Origin: Deltaproteobacteria bacterium
GTDB taxonomy: Bacteria > BMS3Abin14
Reading direction: 5' to 3'
Assembly: GCA_013151915.1 (NCBI GenBank)
Contig: JAADHJ010000033.1
Location: forward strand, 1 to 37,641
DNA length: 37,641 bases
The position numbers and the translations under genes were made by a program. Below the pieces are notes generated by a model. The model was given only the letters and a program-made list of their open reading frames with translations. It made no database searches and was not told the DNA's origin. This document shows positions 1 to 6,567 of this stretch, piece after piece (position 1 is the first letter of the stretch; the number at the start of each line of letters is the position of its first letter).

Positions 1-1
1 C

Positions 2-166
2 TTGCAGAAGTATTTTAATCGCGCCTATCGCAAGCTTGAGGAACGTTTGGAAGATAAGTGCCAAATTCCCGGCCTGATCGCGGTGATTTCCATTCCGACG
101 ACTACCGAAAAAGTGGACAGTTTGCCAGCGGAATCGGTGGACAGTTTGCGTCGGAATACCCAATGA
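2..166 (+). CDS. C-terminal fragment of an unidentified ORF running in from the left edge
   Basis: An open frame enters from the left edge and stops at the TGA at 164-166, giving about 54 residues. The first part is charged and helical (KYFNRAYRKLEERLEDK). The last part runs through two direct copies of GTGGACAGTTTG. Such repeats are typical of insertion-sequence ends, so this may be the tail of a transposition gene reading into the element end. The product cannot be named from this fragment. The ATG-initiated frame from 58 on the same strand is probably a shadow. Confidence 0.3.
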   Translation: MQKYFNRAYRKLEERLEDKCQIPGLIAVISIPTTTEKVDSLPAESVDSLRRNTQ

Positions 167-206
167 ACGCAAACAACATCAGTGCAATGGTTCCCCAACG
201 TTTCAT
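104..206 (-). pseudogene. Signal-peptide N-terminus truncated by a probable IS end
   Basis: An ATG at 206-204 follows a strong GGGAGGGAG ribosome site and encodes MKRWGTIALMLFAFIGYSDA, a short basic start followed by a hydrophobic core, which is a typical secretion signal. After about 21 residues the frame runs into the GTGGACA repeat unit on the other strand and reaches a stop near 104. The start codon lies 14 nt after the stop of the TIR-like gene, so the two probably formed an operon. The mature part of the protein is lost from this window and cannot be identified. Confidence 0.4.
113..148. repeat. Two direct repeats of GTGGACAGTTTG, probable IS end (IS21-like)
   Basis: GTGGACAGTTTG occurs at 113-124 and 137-148, exactly 24 bp apart. 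Multiple short terminal repeats and a TG...CA boundary are features of IS21-family ends. If the element ends at the GGACA at 139-143, it interrupts the minus-strand signal-peptide gene that starts at 206. The transposase genes would lie left of the window, so the family call is inference. Confidence 0.35.
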
Positions 207-219
207 GGCTCCCTCCCCC

Positions 220-1023
220 CTAATTCTCTTGGTTAGCTTTTCTCAATACTTCAGCTTTCTCAGTATATTCAACTACCATTTTGGCGATCGTGGCTCCCAA
301 TCGAGTAAACTCAAACATGGGCATTCCTTTCTCATCGATTACATTATCTATTCGCTTGGCAATTCTATTTACTAATAATCTCGTCGAAACATCTCCCAGG
401 CCATACTGTCCACCACCATGTGGTAGGGTAAAGTGTCCATCCGGAATACGGTCCTGAAGGCTGTAACCTATAAGGCTAAATTCACCCGGGGTTAAACTGG
501 AAAGAATTGTTTTGACTCTAAGGTCCTCCTCGTACTTCCGTTGCCCAATTCTATCCAATATCGCACTAGTTAATTTGTTTTTTGCCCCTTCAGTATCGGA
601 AAAATCTATATGCATATGTGGCACCATACTTACATCAAAAAGTGTCTTTTCTTGGTCATCTCTCACTATTAGTATTTCAGATGGATTCCTGCACGACAAA
701 GCTATACCGACTTCGTACATAACATTTCCGTTCCTGATATTTTCACCTGACCTCGCACCCCTGTCTACCATGGAGATATCCGCAAGGAAAAACTGGCAAT
801 GAGCAATACCTTCAATTATTTCAGTAAGAATAGAGTCACCTGATTTTGATAGGTCAACACGATTTGGTGTAAGTTTTTGACCATCTATTTCAACAGCTTC
901 TATCGCAGGTACAAATATATCTTGGAACCTTTTTTCATATGCAGGATCAAAACTCATGGCCATAAAAACCTCTGGCCTCAAATCAAGTTCCCAAAAGGTC
1001 GACAAAAATGCCTTCGGTAACAT
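220..1023 (-). CDS. TIR-like / nucleoside deoxyribosyltransferase-like protein
   Basis: This is a 267-residue soluble protein. The N-terminal half looks like a TIR/nucleoside 2-deoxyribosyltransferase-like fold: PEVFMAMSF (about 17-25), then GDSILTEIIEGIAHCQFFLADIS (about 62-84), then NGNVMYEVGIALS (about 98-110). The last has the conserved Glu (about 104) that in these families contacts the nucleotide ribose. The C-terminal half (about 145-267) matches nothing I recognise. Related TIR-like effectors degrade NAD or process nucleotides in anti-phage systems, so a defence role is possible, but no partner such as a cyclase or Argonaute is next to it. The start is supported by AAAGGGG upstream. 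The gene is more AT-rich than the core genes. Confidence 0.6.
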   Translation of the reverse strand: MLPKAFLSTFWELDLRPEVFMAMSFDPAYEKRFQDIFVPAIEAVEIDGQKLTPNRVDLSKSGDSILTEIIEGIAHCQFFLADISMVDRGARSGENIRNGNVMYEVGIALSCRNPSEILIVRDDQEKTLFDVSMVPHMHIDFSDTEGAKNKLTSAILDRIGQRKYEEDLRVKTILSSLTPGEFSLIGYSLQDRIPDGHFTLPHGGGQYGLGDVSTRLLVNRIAKRIDNVIDEKGMPMFEFTRLGATIAKMVVEYTEKAEVLRKANQEN

Positions 1024-1070
1024 AAATACCCCTTTCTAATTATTTACCAACTTTACGACAACATTTTTAC

Positions 1071-1241
1071 TTATTTGGGCGGATCACACACTGAACAAGG
1101 TCCATACCTAATCCTTGCTTCTTCAAGCTTTATCGGAATCCTACTCTTACTCAAATACCTGCACCCATCCCGATGATACTTCTTTCCTGTCCTGGTGATG
1201 TAGACAATTGTATCACCATCAACGACTGAGGGAGGGTGTGA
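1071..1241 (-). pseudogene. Remnant of a Cys/His-rich C-terminal domain (YHRDGCRYLSKS type)
   Basis: In minus frame the codons before the TAA at 1073-1071 read VYITRTGKKYHRDGCRYL followed by SKSRIPIKLEEAR and YGPCSVCDPPK. This small Cys/His-rich module is found at the C-terminus of secreted nucleases, metallo-beta-lactamase-fold and other proteins, and is thought to bind metal. The frame has no ATG/GTG/TTG start and is blocked by an in-frame stop at 1244-1242. It is therefore the 3' scrap of a larger gene, out of frame with the ARPP-1 remnant immediately upstream. Confidence 0.5.
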
Positions 1242-1437
1242 TTACCCTCAATTTGGGGACGACTCCTTCCTTTGACGCCTCGGTGATCCGAGCGGTGTTA
1301 TCGCTCAAGGCTTCGTCCAAGGTGATGTAATCAAACTTACTCTTCTTCTCGGTAAAAAGAGGGAACATATCCAGATTTCGGTGTAAGATCTTTTCACCAA
1401 TTTCCAGGTTCGAAAGGGTTTGCTGGACGATTCTCAC
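1219..1437 (-). pseudogene. Truncated ARPP-1 (DUF6569) protein, first ~70 residues
   Basis: The frame starts at GTG 1437 behind AGGAG with 6-nt spacing and encodes 72 residues. The stretches HRNLDMFPLF, FDYITLDEAL and ITEASKEGVVPKLRV match the N-terminus of ARPP-1 family proteins, which usually start with a similar 'N-x-x-x-FPL ... YxTLDEA ... V(P)xLxV' pattern and run to roughly 300 residues. Here the homology ends at the Val-Ile after KLRV and the frame stops 8 codons later, where a different gene remnant begins out of frame. It may still be translated but is clearly broken. The family's function is not firmly known. Confidence 0.55.
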
Positions 1438-1489
1438 AATCTACTCCTGGTCAGAACAATAAATTCCAAGGACAGGTATCAACATGAAT

Positions 1490-2266
1490 TTAATCGCCCA
1501 GGTAAACAACTAAATCTTCTCCCCACTTTAGGCCGGCAACTCCACTTGCGAGTTGTAATATCTGCCTTATTTGCGCTCGGCTGTAATTTGTGCCGACCCA
1601 TATCCCACTTCTTAACTGCTGGGAAAATTGACGTCCAAGATCGGGCCTGCCAGGGTATAGTTCATCCCTATCCTTGGCAGCAAATCTCCTGCTCCTCCCG
1701 TGCTTTCTTAGCGCAACGAATTTACCAGAGAAAGTTGAATCTCTTGATGAAAGCTTCTCAAAAACGTCAATCAATACATCCCGAGCACTACTACAGGTAT
1801 ATTCTTCACTGAAGAGCGTGAATCCAAAACCATGTATATCTTTGAACTCATCCCCCTCCCGACTCTCCGCACTTAGTTTATAATATCCTTTTCCAAGAGC
1901 AACGAAGTGAGATCCTGTTCCCTTGGAATTTGTTGACAGCGTGACAGACATCGTCTGATGAGGAGTTTTTCCTGATGTACGGATCAGCCCTTGTTGCTTC
2001 GCCCTATCCAATATTTCACGATAATGAAGAGCCTTTCCCGCCTGTTCAAGAATTCTGGAAGCAGCCTCCAGAAAAGACATCGGTCTGAACACTGCAACCC
2101 CAACGTCCTTCCTGGTGCCTTGTTCCTTAATTCCGCGCTTTTGCTCGCTTAGCCCAAACACCCTCCGCAACACTTCGTTAGGATGCTCGTCAAAATGAGC
2201 CATTCTTTGAACTATAGACTTCCACACCTCTAGATCGATCTCGATCTGCTTCGATAATTCCGCCAT
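1490..2266 (-). CDS. HARE-HTH domain protein
   Basis: This is a 258-residue protein. Residues about 64-131 (FLEAASRILEQAGKALHYRE to GKGYYKL) form a HARE-HTH winged helix, a DNA-binding module shared by restriction endonucleases, RNA polymerase delta and chromatin proteins. The N-terminal ~40 residues (EIDLEVWKSIVQRM...HPNEVLRRVFGL) look like a small helical or ribbon-helix-helix oligomerisation module. The C-terminal ~120 residues (FSGKFVALRKHGRSRRFAAK, then VGTNYSRAQIRQILQLASGV) are basic and unassigned. ATG 2266 has AAAGGA at 6-nt spacing; the ATG at 2284 contains that site and is unlikely. A role in DNA recognition or restriction is inferred. No methylase is adjacent. Confidence 0.6.
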   Translation of the reverse strand: MAELSKQIEIDLEVWKSIVQRMAHFDEHPNEVLRRVFGLSEQKRGIKEQGTRKDVGVAVFRPMSFLEAASRILEQAGKALHYREILDRAKQQGLIRTSGKTPHQTMSVTLSTNSKGTGSHFVALGKGYYKLSAESREGDEFKDIHGFGFTLFSEEYTCSSARDVLIDVFEKLSSRDSTFSGKFVALRKHGRSRRFAAKDRDELYPGRPDLGRQFSQQLRSGIWVGTNYSRAQIRQILQLASGVAGLKWGEDLVVYLGD

Positions 2267-2451
2267 AGCAATTCCTTTCTGCATTTATTTTATTTATACT
2301 TATTATGTTTCGCAAGCTTTGTCAAGCGATTTTTTGAGCCGCATTAAGGTCTTAAGGGATGATGGTGTTTCCTGCCGGGTAAAATCAGACCTTCAGTGGT
2401 CAGGCCGGCAGGTGATAAGTGGTCAGGTTTCGGTGCTGAATCTGGATGGGT

Positions 2452-2578
2452 TCCCCTCACTTGACCTCTCCTGACCAGGAGAGGGATTTCACGGAAATCG
2501 ACCTGTTGGGACCTTCAGCCGGGGATGAAAGTTTACTTTAATCCCTGCCGGGAAGTCCCAACGGTTCAGGTGAGGGGA
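2452..2578. other. Multi-hairpin structured region (candidate ncRNA or palindromic element)
   Basis: A 13-bp outer stem (TCCCCTCACTTGA at 2452-2464 with TCAGGTGAGGGGA at 2566-2578, one G-T wobble) encloses three hairpins. They are CCTCTCCT/AGGAGAGG (2465-2484), GATTTC/GAAATC (2485-2499) and GTTGGGAC/GTCCCAAC (2505-2562), the last with further inner pairing TTC/GAA and CCGG/CCGG. The hairpins abut with almost no unpaired bases, giving a four-way-junction plan. No U-tract follows. It could be a structured RNA or a palindromic mobile repeat. Confidence 0.4.
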
Positions 2579-3150
2579 TGCGACTTCCTCCGTGACCGAT
2601 GCCTGCCACGTCGTAGCCTTAACGAAGACAGGTGCCTCCAGTGAGTCGCGCTGCAAACGTGACGAACGGGTGGTGAAATACTCTGCCTTGTCGCAGTGAG
2701 CCGTTCCTTCACCCCCACCTCTGTCCTCCCCCCTCGAGGGGGAGGAAGGTTTAAGGTTTCATCCGTTTCAGATGTTTGCCCTATCCCCTGTATCCCCTCC
2801 ATCCCTGTCAAATCGTGCCTTTAGATGCAATGAGGTACGCATTATTGTGATGAACCAATTAGCTTTGAAGTCGAGCGATTAAACCCGGAAGCCGTCGCCT
2901 GGCGCCCCCTCCATTTCCTGCTCCCAGGCTACCCTTCGCAGCTTCGCCTGAGATTGCTTCACATAATTATCTGTTCGCAATGACAGGAACGGGTGTCCCA
3001 GGCAATGTGCATAAACTGCGCATACGGGGAATGATTTCCTCCCTGGATGCGCAAATTGTAACCGGCACGGTCAACAGAACCATCCGTCATGCACATCTTA
3101 AAATCTGATATTATATGATATTACAACAGGTTACAACGATTTGAAAAATA
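2579..3150. other. Non-coding stretch with short dispersed repeats
   Basis: No open frame here shows protein-like composition. It contains a CTCCCCC/GGGGGAG palindrome near 2723-2748, a copy of the GGTACGCATTATTGTGATGA repeat at 2834-2857, and an ATTGCTTC...TTCGCAATGACA repeat at 2952-2985. It ends with TTGTAACC (about 3056) and GGTTACAA (about 3129), an inverted pair upstream of the sigma-54-type promoter that could be an activator site. Confidence 0.4.
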
Positions 3151-3151
3151 T

Positions 3152-3167
3152 TGGCACGGGGGTTGCT
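3152..3167 (+). promoter_or_regulatory. Sigma-54 (-24/-12) promoter
   Basis: TGGCAC at 3152-3157, five G residues, then TTGCT at 3163-3167 matches the sigma-54 consensus TGGCAC-N5-TTGCW. The invariant GG (3153-3154) and GC (3165-3166) are separated by exactly 10 nt. The expected start is near 3178. No protein-coding gene lies downstream on this strand, but a terminator does, which points to a small RNA. The inverted TTGTAACC/GGTTACAA pair upstream is a possible enhancer-binding site. Confidence 0.6.
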
Positions 3168-3177
3168 ATAATACCGA

Positions 3178-3264
3178 ACGAAGGCTCCTTTCTCACCCCG
3201 GTCGCACGGCAGCGGCAACCCTTTCTCCCCTCCTTTAACCCTGCCGAGTGACCGGGATTTTTTT
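3178..3264 (+). ncRNA. Candidate sigma-54-dependent small RNA with anti-Shine-Dalgarno segments
   Basis: The predicted transcript is about 87 nt, from the sigma-54 start to the T-run. The 5' single strand contains GGCTCCTTTCTC (3183-3194). The 28-nt terminator loop contains CCCTCCTTT (3228-3236). Both copy the anti-SD tail of 16S rRNA (ACCUCCUUU...), so the RNA could pair with AAGGAGG ribosome sites such as those of glk and the PrpF-like gene here. CU-rich loops of this kind are used by several regulatory RNAs that block translation. No long ORF or homologous protein is seen. Existence and function are inferred from promoter plus terminator. Confidence 0.5.
3197..3264 (+). terminator. Intrinsic terminator of the candidate small RNA
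   Basis: CCCGGTC (3197-3203) and CGGCAG (3207-3212) pair with CTGCCG (3241-3246) and GACCGGG (3250-3256) around a 3x3 internal loop, followed by A and seven T at 3258-3264. The T-run lies only on the plus-strand side, so this terminates plus-strand transcription and is not the end of the minus-strand glycosyltransferase operon. Confidence 0.65.
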
Positions 3265-3295
3265 GTGTTTCGCACCCCGACGCCTCGTAATCCGC

Positions 3296-4618
3296 TCACC
3301 CGATCAGCCGCCGGTACATCCTTGCAAGTGATTCGGGTCCGACTCCAAGGACGTAAAGCCAGGTGACAAGCTGGTTGACGAAGGTCACCCGGAAGGCGCC
3401 TTTCTCCCTCCACTTCCTGGCGGAGGTTACCGCAGCCTCGTCAAGTAGGACTACCCGGCCCTGCCTACGGAGGTGCCGCATCAGCTGGTAGTCTTCCATG
3501 ATGGGCTGATCAGGAAAGCCTCCGGCCAGTCTGAACGCGGGTGCCCTGACGAAGAGCGCCTGATCCCCGAAGACGATCCCCAGACGGGAGCGCCGGTTGG
3601 CGAGCCGCTCGATGATTCTCATGGCAGTGGACCGGTGATCCACCGCGAAGCGGAAGGCGCCCGCGACGACATGCTCCCGGGACATGGCTTCCCCGATGAG
3701 CCGTTCGAAACCGTCCGGCAATCTTGTATCCGCATGAAGAAACAGGAGGATATCTCCATGTGCCGCCTCGGCCCCCCGGTTCATCTGAGCGACGCGCCCG
3801 GGGTGGGAATCGACGACATGAACCTGATATGCCCGGCAGATTTCCAGGGTTCTGTCGGTACTTCCGCCGTCAGAAACGATCACCTCGACCTCGGGGACCG
3901 CTTCCAACCCTTCAAGGAGGGAACCGATCCACTCTTCCTCGTTGAAGGTAGGAATGACAATGGACAGGGTAAGTTCCCGGTGCGTCTTCGGGGTCGCAGT
4001 GACGGCCCTTTCCCAGTGGACAAGGTCCTCCGGTTCGTCCACATCGTCCAGATCGTCGAGAAGTCCGAGGTCCAGACCGGTCCCGGCCACCGCGTTGATC
4101 GTTTCCGACAGGACCTGTCCGGTGCCCCAGGAGATATTTCGAAAAACCGCATCAAAAAGCCTCTCCGGTACTTCTGACCGGATGCCGATGAGGTAGTAGC
4201 CCCCATCGGTAGACGGTCCCAGGACGATCGGGTTGTCGTCCAGAAGGATCAGGGCCTCCTCTACATGGCCCCAACCAAGTTCAGGGCAGTCTGAGCCGAT
4301 CAAGACAACCTTCCGGCAACCGTTCGCAAACGACTCCCTGAAGGCCCGCTCCATCCTGGATCCCAGGTCGCCGTCTCCCTGGGGTACATAATCCAGGCTC
4401 TCACCCAGCCAGCCCTTCATGGCCGCCATGTCCCCCCCGGAAAAGCGGACCTGTATCTCTATAACACCGCCACCGGGGGGCTGAACGGCGGCCAGCGTGT
4501 GCTCGGTCATCTCCCGATGGAGATCGGCCGCCCCCTGCTCACCGAGGACGGAGATCAGCCGGGTCTTGGCTTTCCCCGGGACCGGATATCGCGTAAAGAG
4601 GATCAGGAGAGAAGACAT
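3296..4618 (-). CDS. Fusion of DUF2064 (TIGR04282) and family 2 glycosyltransferase (TIGR04283)
   Basis: This 440-residue protein has two nucleotide-sugar-type domains. Residues 1-210 are the DUF2064/TIGR04282 domain (LILFTRYPVPGKAKTRL at the N-terminus, IGSDCPEL, GPSTDGGYYLIGI), related to CofC/MobA-like nucleotidyltransferases. Residues about 216-440 are a GT-A glycosyltransferase of the TIGR04283 type (LSIVIPTFNEE, VSDGGSTDRT, FLHADTRLPDGF, GDQALFVR, MEDYQL). Such genes are commonly found beside arsenosugar-type radical SAM genes, as here, so a role in making a glycosylated organoarsenical or related product is inferred. The gene is last in the minus-strand operon, 15 nt after the membrane-protein stop. 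The ribosome site is weak, so translation may be coupled. Confidence 0.85.
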   Translation of the reverse strand: MSSLLILFTRYPVPGKAKTRLISVLGEQGAADLHREMTEHTLAAVQPPGGGVIEIQVRFSGGDMAAMKGWLGESLDYVPQGDGDLGSRMERAFRESFANGCRKVVLIGSDCPELGWGHVEEALILLDDNPIVLGPSTDGGYYLIGIRSEVPERLFDAVFRNISWGTGQVLSETINAVAGTGLDLGLLDDLDDVDEPEDLVHWERAVTATPKTHRELTLSIVIPTFNEEEWIGSLLEGLEAVPEVEVIVSDGGSTDRTLEICRAYQVHVVDSHPGRVAQMNRGAEAAHGDILLFLHADTRLPDGFERLIGEAMSREHVVAGAFRFAVDHRSTAMRIIERLANRRSRLGIVFGDQALFVRAPAFRLAGGFPDQPIMEDYQLMRHLRRQGRVVLLDEAAVTSARKWREKGAFRVTFVNQLVTWLYVLGVGPESLARMYRRLIG

Positions 4619-4633
4619 GGTATCAGGGTACCC

Positions 4634-5317
4634 TTAACCATCCCGCAGCCTTTGTCTGGCCTGTCGGGCAAGAACGGTGATTATGCCAAGCATCATGGCC
4701 ACGACAACGATAAGAACCCACGGAACGCGCCCTTCCGCAATGGCCTTGAAAAGGGCGGCGGACCCCACAACATAAAGGATCGTGCCGGGAAGCATGCAGA
4801 GCCCCGACCACATGACATATGTCCGGAATGAAACCTTCGTCAGTCCGAAACCATAGTTGAGAAGGTTGAACGGAAAGATGGGCACCAGCCTGGTGATGGC
4901 GATAATGATATCGCCGTGCTTTTCTGTGAGGTTGTCGAGCCTCTGGAACTTCTCATTCCTTGAAAGCCACCTGACTATGGCCTCCCGGGCAAAGTACCGG
5001 GAGACCAGGAAAGCCAAGCTCGCCCCCACCGTGGCGGCGATAATTACCGTGATGACCCCAATCCACGGACCAAAGAGAGCGGCGGCGACTATGGCAAGAG
5101 CGGATCCGGGAAGTGCGGCCACCGTAGCAACCGCGTAGATCAACATAAACGCGATGGGGCCCAGGATACCCAGGGAGTGTATCCAGTCCCGCAGTGCAAT
5201 CAGCTTGTCACCCACATGGAAAACCGAGGAAAGAACAACGATGGCAACGATGACGCCCAGGAGCAGGGCAGGCTTCCAAAGACCTGACTTCCTGTCGCGG
5301 ACTTTATCCTGAGTCAT
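4634..5317 (-). CDS. TVP38/TMEM64 (VTT/DedA-like) membrane protein
   Basis: This 227-residue integral membrane protein begins with a short basic cytosolic N-terminus and a TM helix (WKPALLLGVIVAIVVLSSV). The SNARE-associated/VTT core follows: GSALAIVAAALFGPWIGV, ATVGASLAFLVSRYFARE, then ITRLVPIFPFNLLNYGFGLT, where the conserved R-x-x-P...N-x-x-x-G pattern sits, and a final helix (VLIVVVAMMLGIITVLA). The VTT family includes lipid scramblases and proteins linked to selenite or metalloid handling; the substrate here is unknown. ATG 5317 follows GGAGA at 5-nt spacing. It lies between the radical SAM gene and the glycosyltransferase fusion, an arrangement seen in arsenic-related clusters. Confidence 0.8.
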   Translation of the reverse strand: MTQDKVRDRKSGLWKPALLLGVIVAIVVLSSVFHVGDKLIALRDWIHSLGILGPIAFMLIYAVATVAALPGSALAIVAAALFGPWIGVITVIIAATVGASLAFLVSRYFAREAIVRWLSRNEKFQRLDNLTEKHGDIIIAITRLVPIFPFNLLNYGFGLTKVSFRTYVMWSGLCMLPGTILYVVGSAALFKAIAEGRVPWVLIVVVAMMLGIITVLARQARQRLRDG

Positions 5318-5358
5318 TATAGTCTCCAGAATTTAAAATCCATGCTCCAAGGCCGGGG

Positions 5359-5396
5359 AGTCCAGAGTCGACAGTCCAGAGTCCAGAGTCCAGAGT
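5359..5396. repeat. GTCCAGAGTCC tandem repeat
   Basis: Degenerate tandem units of CCAGAGT/GTCCAGAGTCC lie between arsS and the TVP38 gene. A second block of the same unit is at 10301-10331. This low-complexity intergenic repeat has no coding potential. Confidence 0.6.
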
Positions 5397-5525
5397 AAAA
5401 GATCTTCGATACTTCCAAACACGTCCCAACCCCTTGCCTCTGACACCGATGTTGACGGGATTGCTTCACGCGGGTGTCGGTTCGCAATGACATATTACCC
5501 TCTGGACCCTGGACACTGAACCTTC

Positions 5526-5605
5526 CTTATCCTGTTGGACATTGGACCTTGAACGTTGAACGTTGAACCTTGAACGTTGGACGTTGAACCTTGAACCCTG
5601 GACCC
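5526..5605. repeat. Tandem GTTGAAC/GTTGGAC-type repeat overlapping the arsS 3' end
   Basis: Seven- to nine-base units of the TTGAACGTTGAAC type repeat through 5526-5605. The sequence continues into the arsS reading frame, where it is read as FKVQRPTFKVQRS. The same family of units recurs near 28353-28367, 30884-30940 and 31344-31380. It looks like an intergenic repeat that has expanded into a gene end. Confidence 0.65.
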
Positions 5606-6567
5606 ACCTTTGCCCCCACCAGAGCGCCCCCACAGGACGATCCACCGCCGGCAGTGCAGCCATAGCAATGGACTCCCGTAACGATCCTCCTCCCGGAAAC
5701 CGCAGTGAGATCAAACTTATCTATGTGGTCCGGCGCCCCGTGGTTCATGGAGTACCCAAGGGCCAGGTTGAAATCGCAATCGTAAAGAGAGCCGTCCCAA
5801 CAGACGCTTATCTGATAACGACACATCAGGCCGCCCAGCGTCCAGGGGTTAAAGGACCTTCGGAGAAGTTCCATGTATTCCGCGTCCTTCCTCTTAGCCC
5901 TGAGGTTATCTAAGAAACGTCCAATGGGCATATTCGTAATGGTCAACAGGCGGCTGAACCGGATACCGAATTTTTCGCCCAGCTCCCTGCGGTAGGCGTT
6001 TTCCAGCGCAGTCTGGTCACCGGGAAGGAAAGCGCCGCCGGGATTGTATACCAGGTTCAGCTGGGCATCCGGATCAACGCCGTAACCCATGGAATTCAGC
6101 ATCCTGATGGCTTTGACGCTTTTTCCGTACACTCCCGGACCCCGTTGAGCGCAGACATTTTCCTCGAGATAGCACGGCATGGACGCAACCAGTTGGACAT
6201 CCATCTCCCTGAAGGCCTCGGCAAGCCCCTCCAGTCCAGGCTCTAAAAACGCCGTCAGGTTAGTCCGGACCTGTACCTTGTGTCCCCCATTCCTCAGGGC
6301 GAAGATAAAGCGCCTGATATGGGGATTGAGCTCCGGGGCCCCCCCGGTAATATCCATAAGCCGGGGCTTTGCCTGTCCGGCCACATCCAGCACCCTTTCC
6401 ATGACCGGCCAATCCATAACCTCGGCGCGTCGAGGCGAACATTCCAGATGACAGTGGAGGCATGACTGATTGCACATCAGGCCGACGTTGACCTGAATAA
6501 CATCTATCCCGGTGGCGAAAAGCCCCTGAAACTGATCTCCGGACGCCCGTAGCTCAAATTCATTCAT
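5527..6567 (-). CDS. arsS: Radical SAM protein of the arsenosugar (ArsS) type
   Basis: This 346-residue protein has the radical SAM CX3CX2C motif at residues 32-39 (C-NQS-C-LH-C), the glycine-rich DITGGAPEL motif, and a C-terminal Cys cluster (CYGCTAGGGSSCGG) typical of ArsS-family auxiliary iron-sulfur ligands. ArsS is thought to add the deoxyadenosyl group of SAM to methylated arsenic en route to arsenosugars. The start at 6567 is chosen because GGAGGG precedes it by 6 nt; an upstream ATG at 6612 would put that site inside the gene. The last ~20 residues (FKVQRPTFKVQRS...) are encoded by a tandem DNA repeat and are not part of the family fold. No arsM is seen in the window. First gene of a three-gene minus-strand operon. 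Confidence 0.8.
   Translation of the reverse strand: MNEFELRASGDQFQGLFATGIDVIQVNVGLMCNQSCLHCHLECSPRRAEVMDWPVMERVLDVAGQAKPRLMDITGGAPELNPHIRRFIFALRNGGHKVQVRTNLTAFLEPGLEGLAEAFREMDVQLVASMPCYLEENVCAQRGPGVYGKSVKAIRMLNSMGYGVDPDAQLNLVYNPGGAFLPGDQTALENAYRRELGEKFGIRFSRLLTITNMPIGRFLDNLRAKRKDAEYMELLRRSFNPWTLGGLMCRYQISVCWDGSLYDCDFNLALGYSMNHGAPDHIDKFDLTAVSGRRIVTGVHCYGCTAGGGSSCGGALVGAKVGPGFKVQRPTFKVQRSTFKVQCPTG

Noticed and set aside
58-375. 105-residue plus-strand ORF
   Set aside because: It runs through the IS-end repeats and antisense over the signal-peptide start and TIR-like gene end.
3473-4177. 234-residue plus-strand ORF
   Set aside because: Antisense shadow of the glycosyltransferase fusion, with no start signal or family pattern.
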